Assembly: GCF_014646335.1 (NCBI RefSeq)
Contig: NZ_BMNG01000021.1
Span: 87,051 to 151,050, forward strand
Direction of reading: 5' to 3'
DNA: 64,000 nt
Source: Streptomyces lasiicapitis
GTDB lineage: Bacteria > Actinomycetota > Actinomycetes > Streptomycetales > Streptomycetaceae
In this document: in pieces, positions 8,018 to 16,337 of the stretch
How the letters are laid out: every line of letters begins with the position of its first letter
Numbering within the stretch: the stretch's first letter is position 1
The notes under the pieces: generated by a model
What the model was told of the DNA's origin: nothing
Databases searched by the model: none
Seen by the model: the letters and a program-made list of their open reading frames with translations, nothing else
Position numbers and translations under genes: made by a program

Positions 8018-8884
8018 ATGACATCCGCGCACGCCGACTGGCCCCTGGACGAGACCTTCACCTCCTCCTCCGGTGCCGTCCGCTGGACCGCCCTCGGCCC
8101 CACCACGGCACCCCCGGTCGTCCTGGTCCACGGCACCCCCTTCTCGTCGTACGTCTGGCGGGGCGTCGCCAGGGCGCTGGCGCGCGAGAACCGTGTGTAC
8201 GTATGGGACTTGCCCGGGTACGGCGCCTCCGAGATGCGGTCCGGGCAGGACGTCACGCTCGCCGCGCAGGCCCGTGTGCTCACCGAGCTGCTCGCCCACT
8301 GGGGCCTGGACGGGCCGGAACTCCCGGCGGTCGTGGCGCACGACTTCGGGGGCTGCGTGGCACTGCGCGCCCACCTGCTGCACGGGGCGCGCTACGCACG
8401 CCTCGCCGTCGTCGACCCGGTGGCGCTCGCGCCCTGGGGCTCGCCCGCGTACCGGCTGCTCGGGGCGCACGCGGAGGTGTTCGCGCAGCTTCCGGCGGCG
8501 CTGCACGAGGCGCTGGTGCGGGAGTACGTCGGCTCGGCGAGCCATCGCGGGCTGCACCCGGAAGTGCTGGACCGGCTGGTGGCGCCCTGGTGCACGGAGG
8601 CGGGCCGCCCCGCCTTCTACCGGCAGATCGAGCAGAACGACCAGCGCTTCACCGACGAGATCCAGGGCAGGTACGGCGAGTTGGCGCTGCCCGTCCTCGT
8701 CTGCTGGGGCACCGAGGACACCTGGATCCCGGTGGCGCGCGGCCACGAACTCGCCGAGCTGATCCCCGGCGCCGAGCTGCGTCTGATCGAGGGCGCCGGA
8801 CATCTCGTACAGGAGGACGCGCCGGCGGAACTCACGGCGGAGCTCGGCCGTTTCCTCATTGCGGGCCCTCGTAGAGCGAACTGA
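8018..8884 (+). CDS. Alpha/beta-fold hydrolase with Asp nucleophile (haloalkane dehalogenase/epoxide hydrolase-like)
   Basis: The 288-residue protein shows the complete triad of the Asp-nucleophile branch: an oxyanion HGTPFSS (about 38), nucleophile loop VAHDFGGC (Asp about 109), acid loop WGTEDTWIP, and catalytic His in GAGHLVQED near residue 268. An Asp at the nucleophile position, rather than Ser, points to haloalkane dehalogenase, haloacetate dehalogenase or epoxide hydrolase activity. The exact substrate cannot be told. It lies 12 bp downstream of the TetR gene and probably shares its transcript. Its 3' end overlaps the convergent WYL regulator gene by 29 bp. Confidence 0.87.
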   Translation: MTSAHADWPLDETFTSSSGAVRWTALGPTTAPPVVLVHGTPFSSYVWRGVARALARENRVYVWDLPGYGASEMRSGQDVTLAAQARVLTELLAHWGLDGPELPAVVAHDFGGCVALRAHLLHGARYARLAVVDPVALAPWGSPAYRLLGAHAEVFAQLPAALHEALVREYVGSASHRGLHPEVLDRLVAPWCTEAGRPAFYRQIEQNDQRFTDEIQGRYGELALPVLVCWGTEDTWIPVARGHELAELIPGAELRLIEGAGHLVQEDAPAELTAELGRFLIAGPRRAN

Positions 8885-9845
8885 CAGCAGCGGCGGCCCG
8901 CGCCAGCTCTTCCCGTACCTCCGGCGGCGAAAGGACCTCGACGGCGTCCGAGAAGGCGAGCAGCACGCGGGCCGCACGCGTCTCCTCGCACACGAGACGC
9001 ACAGTGACCCACTCCCCCGTGTCCCCCGTTTCCTGCACGACCACCTCGGTGAGCGCGCCCCCGTGCAGCCGTAGGAAACGCCCGAAGCGGTCTCGGCGCA
9101 CCCGTGCCGTGACCTCGATGCCCCCCGTGCGCCGCTCCACCCGCTGCTTCAACACGGCCCAGACGTCGGCGAGTTCCACCCCCGCCCGGCGCCGCACGGG
9201 CTCGTCCAGGACGCGGGCCGAGCGCACCCGGTCGGCGCGGAACAGCCGCGGCTCACCGTCCCGGTCGGCCACCAGGTACCAGACGCCCGCCTTCGACACG
9301 AGGCCGTACGGATCGAGGGTGTACGTCGCCGGCTCGTCCGGATCCTCGGCGCCGCTGTGCACATAGCCGACGCACACCCGCCGGTCGGCGAAGACGGCGT
9401 CCTGGAGCGTGCCCAGGTGGTCCACGGGCAGGCCGTCGCCCGGCCCGCGCGTCCACCGGGTGGCGTCGACGAGGACGCGGCGGCTGGTCAGTTCGGCGGC
9501 GGGGCGATGCGGCGCGGGCAGCGCCGCCATCACCTTGCGCAGGGCCGAGCCGATGGCCGCGTCCAGGCCGAGCGCGGCGTGCGCGCCCTGCGCGGCGAGT
9601 ACGAACAGGGCGCGTGACTCGTCGGCGGTCAGCCCGGTGACGTCCGTGCGGTAGCCGGGAAGGAGCGCGATGCCGCCGTGCCGTCCGCGCTCGGCGTACA
9701 CCGGAACGCCGGAGGCCGACAGCGCCTCGACGTCGCGGTAGATGGTGCGTACGGACACCTCCAGGCGCTCGGCGAGTTCGTGCGCGGGCACCGTCCCGCG
9801 GGTCTGGAGCAGCAGGAGGACGGAGAGCAGCCGGTCGGACTTCAC
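8856..9845 (-). CDS. YafY-type transcriptional regulator (HTH_11 plus WYL domain)
   Basis: The 329-residue protein starts with a DeoR-like helix-turn-helix (RLLSVLLLLQTRGTVPAHEL ... SVRTIYRDVEALSASGVPVY, about 4-50). A WYL domain follows in the middle (TYTLDPYGLVSKAG, then WYLVADRDGEPRLFRADRV, about 165-200), and a C-terminal WCX-like region. WYL domains sense ligands such as nucleic-acid fragments or nucleotides, and many such proteins regulate stress or DNA-damage genes. The gene converges on the alpha/beta hydrolase with a 29-bp overlap, so the two transcripts could interfere. Upstream, a 115-bp gap separates it from the divergent LysR gene. Confidence 0.92.
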   Translation of the reverse strand: MKSDRLLSVLLLLQTRGTVPAHELAERLEVSVRTIYRDVEALSASGVPVYAERGRHGGIALLPGYRTDVTGLTADESRALFVLAAQGAHAALGLDAAIGSALRKVMAALPAPHRPAAELTSRRVLVDATRWTRGPGDGLPVDHLGTLQDAVFADRRVCVGYVHSGAEDPDEPATYTLDPYGLVSKAGVWYLVADRDGEPRLFRADRVRSARVLDEPVRRRAGVELADVWAVLKQRVERRTGGIEVTARVRRDRFGRFLRLHGGALTEVVVQETGDTGEWVTVRLVCEETRAARVLLAFSDAVEVLSPPEVREELARAAAAVSSLYEGPQ

Positions 9846-9960
9846 GCGGTCAAGGATCGCGCAGCCGGGCCCGGGGCTCGCACCCGGCCACAGGCTTGCC
9901 GATCCAGAAGCGACGGAAAAGCCCCGTCACCTCTTCCCAAATTCTGCTTATGATTCGGAG

Positions 9961-10866
9961 GTGTTCGACTCCCGGCACATCAGGTCCTTCCACGAAGTGG
10001 TCCGCACCGGCTCGTACTCCGCCGCGGCCCGCTCGCTCGGCTATACGCAGCCCGCGATCACCCAGCAGATGAAGGCGCTCGAACGGTCCGTGGGCACGGT
10101 CCTGTTCACCCGCGTCGGCCGCCGCATGCGGCTGACGGAGGCGGGCGAGGCGCTGTCCCGGCACGCCGGGGTGATCCTCGGCAACATCGACGCGGCGCAG
10201 CAGCAGATGAACGCGATCACGCGGCTGCGCACCGGCCGGGTCAGACTGTGCGCGTTCCCCAGCGCGACCGCCACGCTGATCCCGGAGGCCCTGGCCCGCC
10301 TCGCCCGCGGCCACCGCGGCATCCGCGTCGAACTGCAGGAGTACGAGCCGCCGGAGTCGCTGCGCCGCCTGGTGCACGGCGAGGCCGACGTCACGCTCGC
10401 GTTCACCTATCCCGGCCTGCGCGAAGAGGTTCCGGACGAGGTCGTCGAAGTGCCGCTGATGGAGGACCAGTTGACGGTCCTGATGCCCACCCGGCACCCG
10501 CTGGCGCGGCGCCGCTCGGTGCGGCTCGCCGACCTGTCCGAGGAGCGCTGGATCGCCGGGTGCCTGCGCTGCCGGGCCAACTTCCTGCACGAGTGCGCCG
10601 AGCAGGGCTTCGCGCCGGACATCGCCTTCACCACCGACGACAACCTCGTCATACAGAGCCTCGTCTCGGAGGGGCTCGGCATCGCGATGATGCCGGGACT
10701 CGTCCTGAACTTCCTGTGCCACCGCTCGGTCACCGGCCGCCCGCTGGACCCCGCGTCGCGGCGGCAGGTGTCCGCGTACGTCCTGCGGGAGCACCTGCGC
10801 ATTCCGGCCACGTCGCTCGTGCTCGACGAATTGAAGGCGGTGGCGGCGAACCGGGTGGGCTGCTGA
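9961..10866 (+). CDS. LysR-family regulator upstream of the cysteine dioxygenase/YeiH genes
   Basis: Starting at GTG 9961 the protein has 301 residues. The winged helix-turn-helix is FHEVVRTGSYSAAARSLGYT, then PAITQQMKALERSVGTVLF. The C-terminal substrate-binding fold includes GRVRLCAFPSATATLIPEAL. An in-frame open stretch continues up to 9742, but the family start and the loss of similarity upstream favour 9961. GGAG directly touches the GTG, which is too close for a normal ribosome site, so leaderless or unusual initiation is possible. Its position 131 bp before the cysteine dioxygenase gene, on the same strand, suggests it controls the sulfur module. A cysteine-rich segment (AGCLRCRANFLHECAEQGF) may matter for sensing. 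Confidence 0.9.
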   Translation: MFDSRHIRSFHEVVRTGSYSAAARSLGYTQPAITQQMKALERSVGTVLFTRVGRRMRLTEAGEALSRHAGVILGNIDAAQQQMNAITRLRTGRVRLCAFPSATATLIPEALARLARGHRGIRVELQEYEPPESLRRLVHGEADVTLAFTYPGLREEVPDEVVEVPLMEDQLTVLMPTRHPLARRRSVRLADLSEERWIAGCLRCRANFLHECAEQGFAPDIAFTTDDNLVIQSLVSEGLGIAMMPGLVLNFLCHRSVTGRPLDPASRRQVSAYVLREHLRIPATSLVLDELKAVAANRVGC

Positions 10867-10997
10867 ACAGCCCCTGAGCGGGTCCTTGAACACGCACCTG
10901 GGCGTGCGGTTGAACGGGCAATACATAAGCAGGTTTTGAGGTTCCGCCAAGAAACTGTCGTTGGACGTGATGGATGGTGCGGGCCGAACCTGCCCGT

Positions 10998-11579
10998 ATG
11001 ACCACCCCCACCGCGCACACCCGCACCCGTACCGAAATCCGTACGACCGACCGCCTCGACGCGCTCGTCTCCGACATCCGCGAGGCCGTCGGCCGCGGGC
11101 TGCCACCGGATCTGACCGCGTATCTGGTCGGCGAGCGCCTCGCGCCGCACCTGGGCGCGCTCGACCTGCTCACCCCCGAGCAGTGCGAGGGCGATCCGGA
11201 CCGCTACCGCCAGCACCTCCTGCACGCCGAGAGCGACGGCAGCTTCTCCGTCGTCGGCCTGGTGTGGCTGCCCGGCCAGCGCACGTCCGTGCACGACCAC
11301 GTGTCGTGGTGCGTGACCGGTGTGCACGAGGGCGAGGAGCACGAGCGGCGCTACCGGCTCGTGCCCGCCGCCGGGCCCGGCACCGCGGCGCACCTCGTCG
11401 CCACCGAGGACGTGGTGAACCCCAAGGGCGCGGTGTGCGGTTTCGCGCCGCCCGGTGACATCCACCGCGTGTGGAACGCGGGTGCGGGGCAGGCGATATC
11501 GCTGCACGTCTACGGCGCGGACATCTCGCGGCTCGGCAGCAGCGTGCGGCGCGTGTACGACTTGCCGGCCGACCGCTGA
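10998..11579 (+). CDS. Cysteine dioxygenase-type cupin
   Basis: From ATG 10998 the product has 193 residues with a cupin fold. Iron-ligand histidines are in SVHDHVSWCVTGVHEG (about 101-103) and in GDIHRVWNAG (His about 156), the three-His pattern of cysteine dioxygenases. Such enzymes add O2 to the thiol of L-cysteine to give cysteine sulfinate, draining excess cysteine. The stop codon overlaps the ATG of the YeiH exporter gene (TGATG at 11577-11581), indicating translational coupling. An ATG at 10974 is in frame but adds only a poor extension. Related thiol dioxygenases act on 3-mercaptopropionate, which the sequence alone cannot exclude. Confidence 0.87.
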   Translation: MTTPTAHTRTRTEIRTTDRLDALVSDIREAVGRGLPPDLTAYLVGERLAPHLGALDLLTPEQCEGDPDRYRQHLLHAESDGSFSVVGLVWLPGQRTSVHDHVSWCVTGVHEGEEHERRYRLVPAAGPGTAAHLVATEDVVNPKGAVCGFAPPGDIHRVWNAGAGQAISLHVYGADISRLGSSVRRVYDLPADR

Positions 11580-12712
11580 TGGCGCTCCTCGGCCAGCGCC
11601 CGCCGAAACCGGCGTCGGCGTCGGCTCCGCGTGCGCGCCCGCGCGCGCTTTCGCCCTCGCGCCGGCTCGCGACCGCCGTCTCGGGCCCCTGGCCCGGCCT
11701 CGCGCTCGCCGTGACGGGCGTGGCCCTCGCCTGGCTGGTTCACCGCCTCGTGCCGGGCGTGCCGATGCTGACGGTCGCGATCGTCCTCGGGCTCGCGGTG
11801 GCGCAGGTGCCGGGGTCCCGGGTGTGGGTACGGGGGTGGGCGCGGCCCGGACTCACCTTCGCCGCGAAGCGGTTGATGCGGGTGGGCGTGGTGCTGCTCG
11901 GCCTGAAGCTCAGCCTGGGCGATGTGCTCGGGGTCGGCTGGGAGACCGTCGCGATGGTCCTCGTCGTGGTCGCGGCGACCTTCTTCGGTACGTGGTGGCT
12001 CGGCCGGAAGCTGGGGCTGCCCGGCGACCAGCCGCTGCTCATCGCCACCGGCTACTCGATCTGCGGGGCGTCCGCCATCGGAGCCGTGAGCGACGTCTCG
12101 CGCAGCGAGGAGCGGGACACGGCCACGTCGGTGGCCGTGGTGACCCTCTGCGGCACGCTCGCCATCGCCGTACTCCCCCTGCTCCAGGGGCCGTTGGGCC
12201 TGACCGACGCGGAGTTCGGGCGGTGGGTCGGGGCGAGCGTCCACGACGTGGGGCAGGTGGTCGCCACGGCGCAGACCGCCGGGGGTGACGCCCTCGGGGA
12301 GGGCGTGCTCGTCAAGCTGATGCGGGTGGCGATGCTGGCTCCGCTGGTGGCGGGGGTGGCGGTGGCTGTCCGGGCACGGGCGGCGGCTGCGCGGGCTGCG
12401 GCGGCTTCGGGTGCCGCCGGAGCCCCGGACGCCTCCGGCGCGGGTGAGCGGCGTCCGCCGTTGGTGCCGCTGTTCGTCGCGGGGTTCGTGGGGATGGTGG
12501 TGGTACGCAGCACGGGCTGGCTGCCCGACTCGGCCCTCGACGGGGCCGGACTGGCCCAGGAGTTGCTCCTGGCGGCCGCCCTGTTCGGCCTCGGCAGCGC
12601 GGTGGACCTGCGGTCGCTGGTACGGACCGGGGGGCGGGTGGGGCTCGTGGGGCTGTGTGCGTGGGTGGTGGTGGGCGGGGTGTCTTATGCGGGGGTGTGC
12701 TTGACGGGGTGA
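11579..12712 (+). CDS. YeiH/PSE-family putative sulfate/sulfonate exporter
   Basis: The 377-residue integral membrane protein begins at ATG 11579, overlapping the dioxygenase stop codon. About ten hydrophobic helices are visible, and the family motif GYSICGASAIGAVSDVSRS is near the middle. The start of the first helix (WPGLALAVTGVALAWLVHRL) follows a short basic N-terminus. YeiH proteins are annotated as sulfate exporters by similarity; the substrate is poorly tested. Coupling to cysteine dioxygenase suggests export of a cysteine-derived oxidised sulfur compound, such as sulfite, sulfate or a sulfinate. An Ala-rich linker (about 265-285) splits two helix groups. An upstream in-frame start at 11471 lies within the dioxygenase gene and is rejected. 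Confidence 0.88.
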   Translation: MALLGQRPPKPASASAPRARPRALSPSRRLATAVSGPWPGLALAVTGVALAWLVHRLVPGVPMLTVAIVLGLAVAQVPGSRVWVRGWARPGLTFAAKRLMRVGVVLLGLKLSLGDVLGVGWETVAMVLVVVAATFFGTWWLGRKLGLPGDQPLLIATGYSICGASAIGAVSDVSRSEERDTATSVAVVTLCGTLAIAVLPLLQGPLGLTDAEFGRWVGASVHDVGQVVATAQTAGGDALGEGVLVKLMRVAMLAPLVAGVAVAVRARAAAARAAAASGAAGAPDASGAGERRPPLVPLFVAGFVGMVVVRSTGWLPDSALDGAGLAQELLLAAALFGLGSAVDLRSLVRTGGRVGLVGLCAWVVVGGVSYAGVCLTG

Positions 12713-13314
12713 GGGGTCTGGCGGGGCGCCCTGGGCCTGGGACTCGGCTTGCCCCTCCCTAGGCCGGAACGGGCCTGACGGCTTGGGACGTGACCCCTCC
12801 CGCGCAACCGACTCCGTCAGCCTGGGCCGCCTGTCAGGGTCGGGGAGCCGCCTCTGGCGGCCCAACTGCCCATAGCGGGGAGCGACACAAACCCGGCAGG
12901 TGCCCACAGCGGGTGAGCGGCCCGGGAGGCAAGTCCCGTCCGCGGTCGCGCCCCGGCGCTGTCGCTCCTCCACCCACAGCGAGTCAGCGGCGCTGAAGCC
13001 AGGGCCCGTCCGCCGTCACGCCCCGAGGCCACCGCTCCCCCACCCACAGCGAGTCAGCGGCGCTGAACCCAAGCCACATCCACCGCCACGCCCCGAAGCC
13101 GCCGCTACCCCACCCCGCCCACCACCCATCCCGTCGATGCCGGACCGCCCCTCCCGGCGCCGGGAGTTCGGTCGGCTTGGACCACACGTCGGCGGTGGCG
13201 ACGCACGCTGCACGCAGCCCGTTGTTCCGGTCACGGACGGGTGGGCGGGTGGGCGAGAAACATCCGCCGCGGAGCGGCGGGGATTGGGGCGGGGTCGAGG
13301 GGTGCCGCCCCTGC
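12713..13314. other. Gene-free 0.6-kb region with tandem repeats
   Basis: No credible coding sequence is visible between the exporter and thioesterase genes. The open frames here are short, overlap each other and cross the tandem repeats. The region holds three 70-bp repeat units (12903-13112) and degenerate partial copies upstream, for example CCCATAGCGG at 12869. Confidence 0.7.
12903..13112. repeat. Three tandem 70-bp degenerate repeats
   Basis: CCCACAGCG recurs at 12903, 12973 and 13043, exactly 70 bp apart. Each unit continues with GAGTCAGCGGCGCTGAA (changed in unit 1), then a CCGTCCGCnGTC-like block, and ends with a CCGCTCC/CTCC-rich run. The last two units are the most alike. They lie in an untranscribed-looking gap downstream of the exporter gene. 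Units are too few and too similar throughout to be a CRISPR array. Confidence 0.8.
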
Positions 13315-14184
13315 TCAGGTGAGGCGGACCCGGGCCAGTTGGCGGGACTGGGCCACCAGGCGGTCGGCGGAGTCCCAGACCTCGGCGTCCTCTTCCAGGT
13401 AGCCGCCGGCCAGGTTGCGCGTGGTGAGGGCGACACGGAGGGGGCCGGGCGCGGGCCGGGCCCGGACGTGGACGGTGAGCTCGATGGTGGGCACCCACCC
13501 CTTGAGCCCCATCTCGAACGCCGTCGGCGGCAACGCGTCCACCGCGAGCAACAGCGACAGCGGATCCGCGTCCCGCCCGTCGGCGAGCCCGAACCACCCC
13601 CGCATCTCCCCCTTGCCGGACGGCGCCCCGAGCGCCCACCCGAGCGTCGCGGGATCCAGCTTCAGCCACAGGCGGTCGGCGATCGCGGACGACCCGGGCA
13701 CGGCCCGCTGCTCGGCAGGCGCGTCGTCGGCCCCGAAGCACTGCTCGACCGGCGGCAGCTCCGGAGGCTTGGCGGACGTACGGACATCGTCGGGCAGCGT
13801 CCCGAGGTCCCCGTACGAGGCGAGCACCCGCAGCCGCTCGACCTCGCGCCCGTCGGCCTCGAACTGCACGAGCGAGGCCTGCCCGGTGGAGAGCCCGCGC
13901 CCGGTCCGCACGGTCTGGGTGCGGACGACGGCGGGCCCGGGGTCGGACGCCGTCAGATAGTGCGCGGAGATCGTGAACGGGTCGGGATGCGGCAGCGCCT
14001 GCCCGAGGGCGCGGCCCACGACCGCGAGGAGATAGCCGCCGTTGACGGCGTTGACGATGGTCCAGCCCGCGGAGAGATCGGCGTCGTACACGCCCGGCTC
14101 CCGCTCGGTGACCGCCGTGTCGCGGTCGAACTCGCTGTCCCCCACCGCCGCGCGCACCGTCGGCGCCTCAGAAGTTTCCGCCAT
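13315..14184 (-). CDS. Acyl-CoA thioesterase-like protein (double hotdog fold, TesB-like)
   Basis: From ATG 14184 the product has 289 residues. The N-terminal half contains GWTIVNAVNGGYLLAVVGRA and PDPFTISAHYLTASDPGPAV, typical of acyl-CoA thioesterase family proteins with two fused hotdog domains. The C-terminal half includes MGLKGWVPTIELTVHVRARP. These enzymes hydrolyse acyl-CoA thioesters, but the chain-length preference cannot be judged. A TTG at 14199 would add five residues; I prefer the ATG because the protein start then fits the family. The gene lies 22 bp downstream of the TRIC channel gene on the same strand, so the two may be co-transcribed, although a functional link is not obvious. 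Confidence 0.83.
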   Translation of the reverse strand: MAETSEAPTVRAAVGDSEFDRDTAVTEREPGVYDADLSAGWTIVNAVNGGYLLAVVGRALGQALPHPDPFTISAHYLTASDPGPAVVRTQTVRTGRGLSTGQASLVQFEADGREVERLRVLASYGDLGTLPDDVRTSAKPPELPPVEQCFGADDAPAEQRAVPGSSAIADRLWLKLDPATLGWALGAPSGKGEMRGWFGLADGRDADPLSLLLAVDALPPTAFEMGLKGWVPTIELTVHVRARPAPGPLRVALTTRNLAGGYLEEDAEVWDSADRLVAQSRQLARVRLT

Positions 14185-14206
14185 GCCAGCAACGTACAAC
14201 AGGAAA

Positions 14207-14887
14207 CTACTGAGCGGTAGCTTTTTCCTCGGCAGGCTCCTGCGCCGAGGAGCGGCGGTTCCAGGCGCGCGGCGCCCGCCAGTGGTAGTGCATCGCGAGC
14301 AGCCGCAGCACGAACGCGGTGACGATGGCGAACGCCGTCGTGAACCCGTTCAGGGTGTCGAAGCGGATGCACAGGGCGACGATGGTGGCGCCCACGATGG
14401 CGGGGACCGCGTACAGATCACGGTCCCAGCGGACCAGGGACGGGACCTCGTTGGCGATGATGTCGCGCAGGACGCCGCCGCCGACCGCCGTGGCCAGGCC
14501 CAGGGTGGCGGACGCGGTGAGGCCGAGGCCGTAGTCGTACGCCTTCGTGGTGCCCGTGACGCAGAACAGGCCGAGGCCCGCCGCGTCGAAGACGTTCACC
14601 GCGAACTGGGTGCGTTCCACCTGGGGGTGCAGGAAGAAGACGAGGGCGGCGGCCAGGAGCGGGGTGAGGAAGTAGCCGAGGTCGGTGAAGGCGGCCGGGG
14701 GGACCGCGCCGATCACCAGGTCGCGGAAGAGGCCGCCGCCGAGGGCGGTGACCTCGGCGAGTACGGCGATGCCGAAGACGTCGAAGTTCTTGCGTACGGC
14801 CAGTAGGGCGCCGGAGATCGCGAAGACGAAGATGCCGACGATGTCCAGCGCGTGCTGGACCCCCGGACTGAACAGTTCCTGAAGCAC
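14207..14887 (-). CDS. Trimeric intracellular cation (TRIC)-type channel protein
   Basis: Using GTG 14887 the protein has 226 residues. It shows two repeats of three helices, each with a family signature: FAISGALLAVRKNFDVFGIA with TALGGGLFRDLVIGAVPP, and the second repeat LGLATAVGGGVLRDIIANEVP. The conserved GGGxxRDxxxxxxP motifs match prokaryotic TRIC (UPF0126) channels, which are homotrimeric potassium-permeable channels in the cytoplasmic membrane. The frame stays open to 15052, but the region beyond 14887 is the dispersed intergenic element and has no family similarity. The thioesterase gene follows after 22 bp. Confidence 0.9.
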   Translation of the reverse strand: MLQELFSPGVQHALDIVGIFVFAISGALLAVRKNFDVFGIAVLAEVTALGGGLFRDLVIGAVPPAAFTDLGYFLTPLLAAALVFFLHPQVERTQFAVNVFDAAGLGLFCVTGTTKAYDYGLGLTASATLGLATAVGGGVLRDIIANEVPSLVRWDRDLYAVPAIVGATIVALCIRFDTLNGFTTAFAIVTAFVLRLLAMHYHWRAPRAWNRRSSAQEPAEEKATAQ

Positions 14888-14936
14888 GCACCATTGTCCC
14901 CCGAAGGGGGGCCGTTCCTCGTACCTCCGGGTTGGC

Positions 14937-15050
14937 CCTCGTGGGGCGCCCCAGGCCCGCCCCTTTCCCGTAACCAGGGGCTGCCGCCCCTGGACCCCGC
15001 CTGTCGGCGCTCCGTGCCTCGTCCTCACACGCCGGACGGGCTGAAAGTGC
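14937..15050. repeat. Dispersed intergenic hairpin element, copy B
   Basis: The element begins with GTGGGGCGCCCCAGGCCCGC (14941-14960). It holds a hairpin with arms CCAGGGG (14974-14980) and CCCCTGG (14987-14993), then GCCTCGTCCTCACACGCCGG followed by ACGGGCTGAAA up to about 15046. A partial copy in reverse orientation follows at about 15073-15100. It lies between the dpp-like operon end and the TRIC gene start. Confidence 0.7.
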
Positions 15051-15100
15051 AAGTTGGGGCGGGTGGGTGGGGAAAAGCCCGTCCGGCGATTGAGGACGAG

Positions 15101-15135
15101 GCCGGAGGCCGATCGGCGGTGCGGCGGCCTCCGGC
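15101..15135 (-). terminator. Hairpin after the oligopeptide transporter operon
   Basis: GCCGGAGGCC (15101-15110) pairs perfectly with GGCCTCCGGC (15126-15135) over a 15-base loop, 13 bp beyond the stop of the last transporter gene. There is no T-run, as is usual for Streptomyces terminators. Confidence 0.6.
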
Positions 15136-15147
15136 GCGATGAACGCC

Positions 15148-16326
15148 TCAGTCAGTCGTACCCGAAGATTCCTTCTTCGGCTCGGCGGGCTTCTCCTCCG
15201 CAGCGGACTCCTCCGCAGCCTCGTCCGCCGCAGTGCTCACCGACACCACGTCAATCGCCTCCCTCGCCACCTGCAGGAGCTTCGTGTCCTCGGGGGCTTG
15301 GTCGGGGGCGTTCTCGGGGTGGTGGCAGGCGACCTGGTGGGCGGTGTCGAGGGCGAGGAGCGGGGGCTCCTTGACCGCGCAGATCTGCGTCGCCTTCCAG
15401 CAGCGGGTGTGGAAGCGGCACCCGCTGGGCGGGTCGATCGGCGAGGGCACGTCGCCGCGCAGCAGGATGCGGTCGCTCTTGACCCCGCGCCGCTTGGGAT
15501 CCGGCACCGGCACCGCCGAGAGCAGCGCCTTGGTGTACGGGTGCATCGGCTTGGTGTACAGGTCCTTGCGGTCCGCGAGCTCGACGATCTTGCCGAGGTA
15601 CATCACCGCGATGCGGTCGGACACGTGCCGGATGACCGACAGGTCGTGCGCGATGATCACGTAGGTGAGACCGAGCTCGTCCTGGAGGTCGTCCAGGAGG
15701 TTGACCACCTGGGCCTGGATCGACACGTCGAGCGCGGAGACCGGCTCGTCCGCGACCACCAGCTTCGGCTTCAGGGCCAACGCCCGCGCGATGCCGATGC
15801 GCTGGCGCTGGCCGCCGGAGAACTCGTGCGGGTAGCGGTTGTAGTGCTCGGGGTTGAGGCCGACGCGCTCCAGCATCTCCTGGACGGTCTTCCTGATGCC
15901 GCCCTCGGGACGTACGCCCTGCAGCTTGAAGGGCGCGCCCACGATCGTGCCGATGGTGTGCCGGGGGTTCAGCGACGAGTACGGGTCCTGGAAGATCATC
16001 TGGACGTCGCGGCGCAGCGGCCGCATCTTCGCCGTGCCCAGGTGCGTGATGTCCACGCCCTCGAACTCCACGCGCCCGCCGGTCGGTTCGAGCAGCCGGG
16101 TGATGAGCCGGCCCATCGTCGACTTGCCGCAGCCGGACTCGCCGACGACGCCGAGCGTCTCACCGGAGCGTACGTCGAAGCTCAGCCCGTCGACGGCCTG
16201 GACGGCCGCGACCTGCCGCTGGAGCAGCCCCTTCTTGATGGGGAAGTGCTTCACCAGTCCTTCGACCTTGAGCAGCACCTCCCGCTCGGCGTCCGGGGCG
16301 TCTTTCGCCTGCGAGGGGATGGTCAT
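15148..16326 (-). CDS. Oligopeptide/dipeptide ABC importer, ATP-binding subunit (DppF/OppF type)
   Basis: From ATG 16326 the protein has 392 residues. It contains Walker A GESGCGKST, signature LSGGQRQR-like FSGGQRQRIGIARAL, Walker B LVVADEPVSALD, and the C-terminal oligopeptide domain ending with the Cys-containing GCRFHTRCWKATQICAVKEP, which may bind an Fe-S cluster in this subfamily. A tail of about 60 acidic residues (TAADEAAEESAAEEKPAEP) is unusual and looks disordered. It is the last gene of a five-gene operon, 11 bp after the partner ATPase gene. Together they power peptide uptake by the two permease subunits. The longer in-frame opening to 16665 overlaps the previous gene. Confidence 0.95.
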   Translation of the reverse strand: MTIPSQAKDAPDAEREVLLKVEGLVKHFPIKKGLLQRQVAAVQAVDGLSFDVRSGETLGVVGESGCGKSTMGRLITRLLEPTGGRVEFEGVDITHLGTAKMRPLRRDVQMIFQDPYSSLNPRHTIGTIVGAPFKLQGVRPEGGIRKTVQEMLERVGLNPEHYNRYPHEFSGGQRQRIGIARALALKPKLVVADEPVSALDVSIQAQVVNLLDDLQDELGLTYVIIAHDLSVIRHVSDRIAVMYLGKIVELADRKDLYTKPMHPYTKALLSAVPVPDPKRRGVKSDRILLRGDVPSPIDPPSGCRFHTRCWKATQICAVKEPPLLALDTAHQVACHHPENAPDQAPEDTKLLQVAREAIDVVSVSTAADEAAEESAAEEKPAEPKKESSGTTD

Positions 16327-16337
16327 GTCCTGGTCCT

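Noticed and set aside
12903..13112. CRISPR-like array
   Set aside because: The three 70-bp units are similar along their whole length, with no alternation of constant repeats and variable spacers, and no cas genes are near.
12790..13322. Short open frames over the tandem repeats
   Set aside because: They overlap each other on both strands, consist of Arg/Pro/Ala-rich sequence, lack ribosome sites and show no family similarity.
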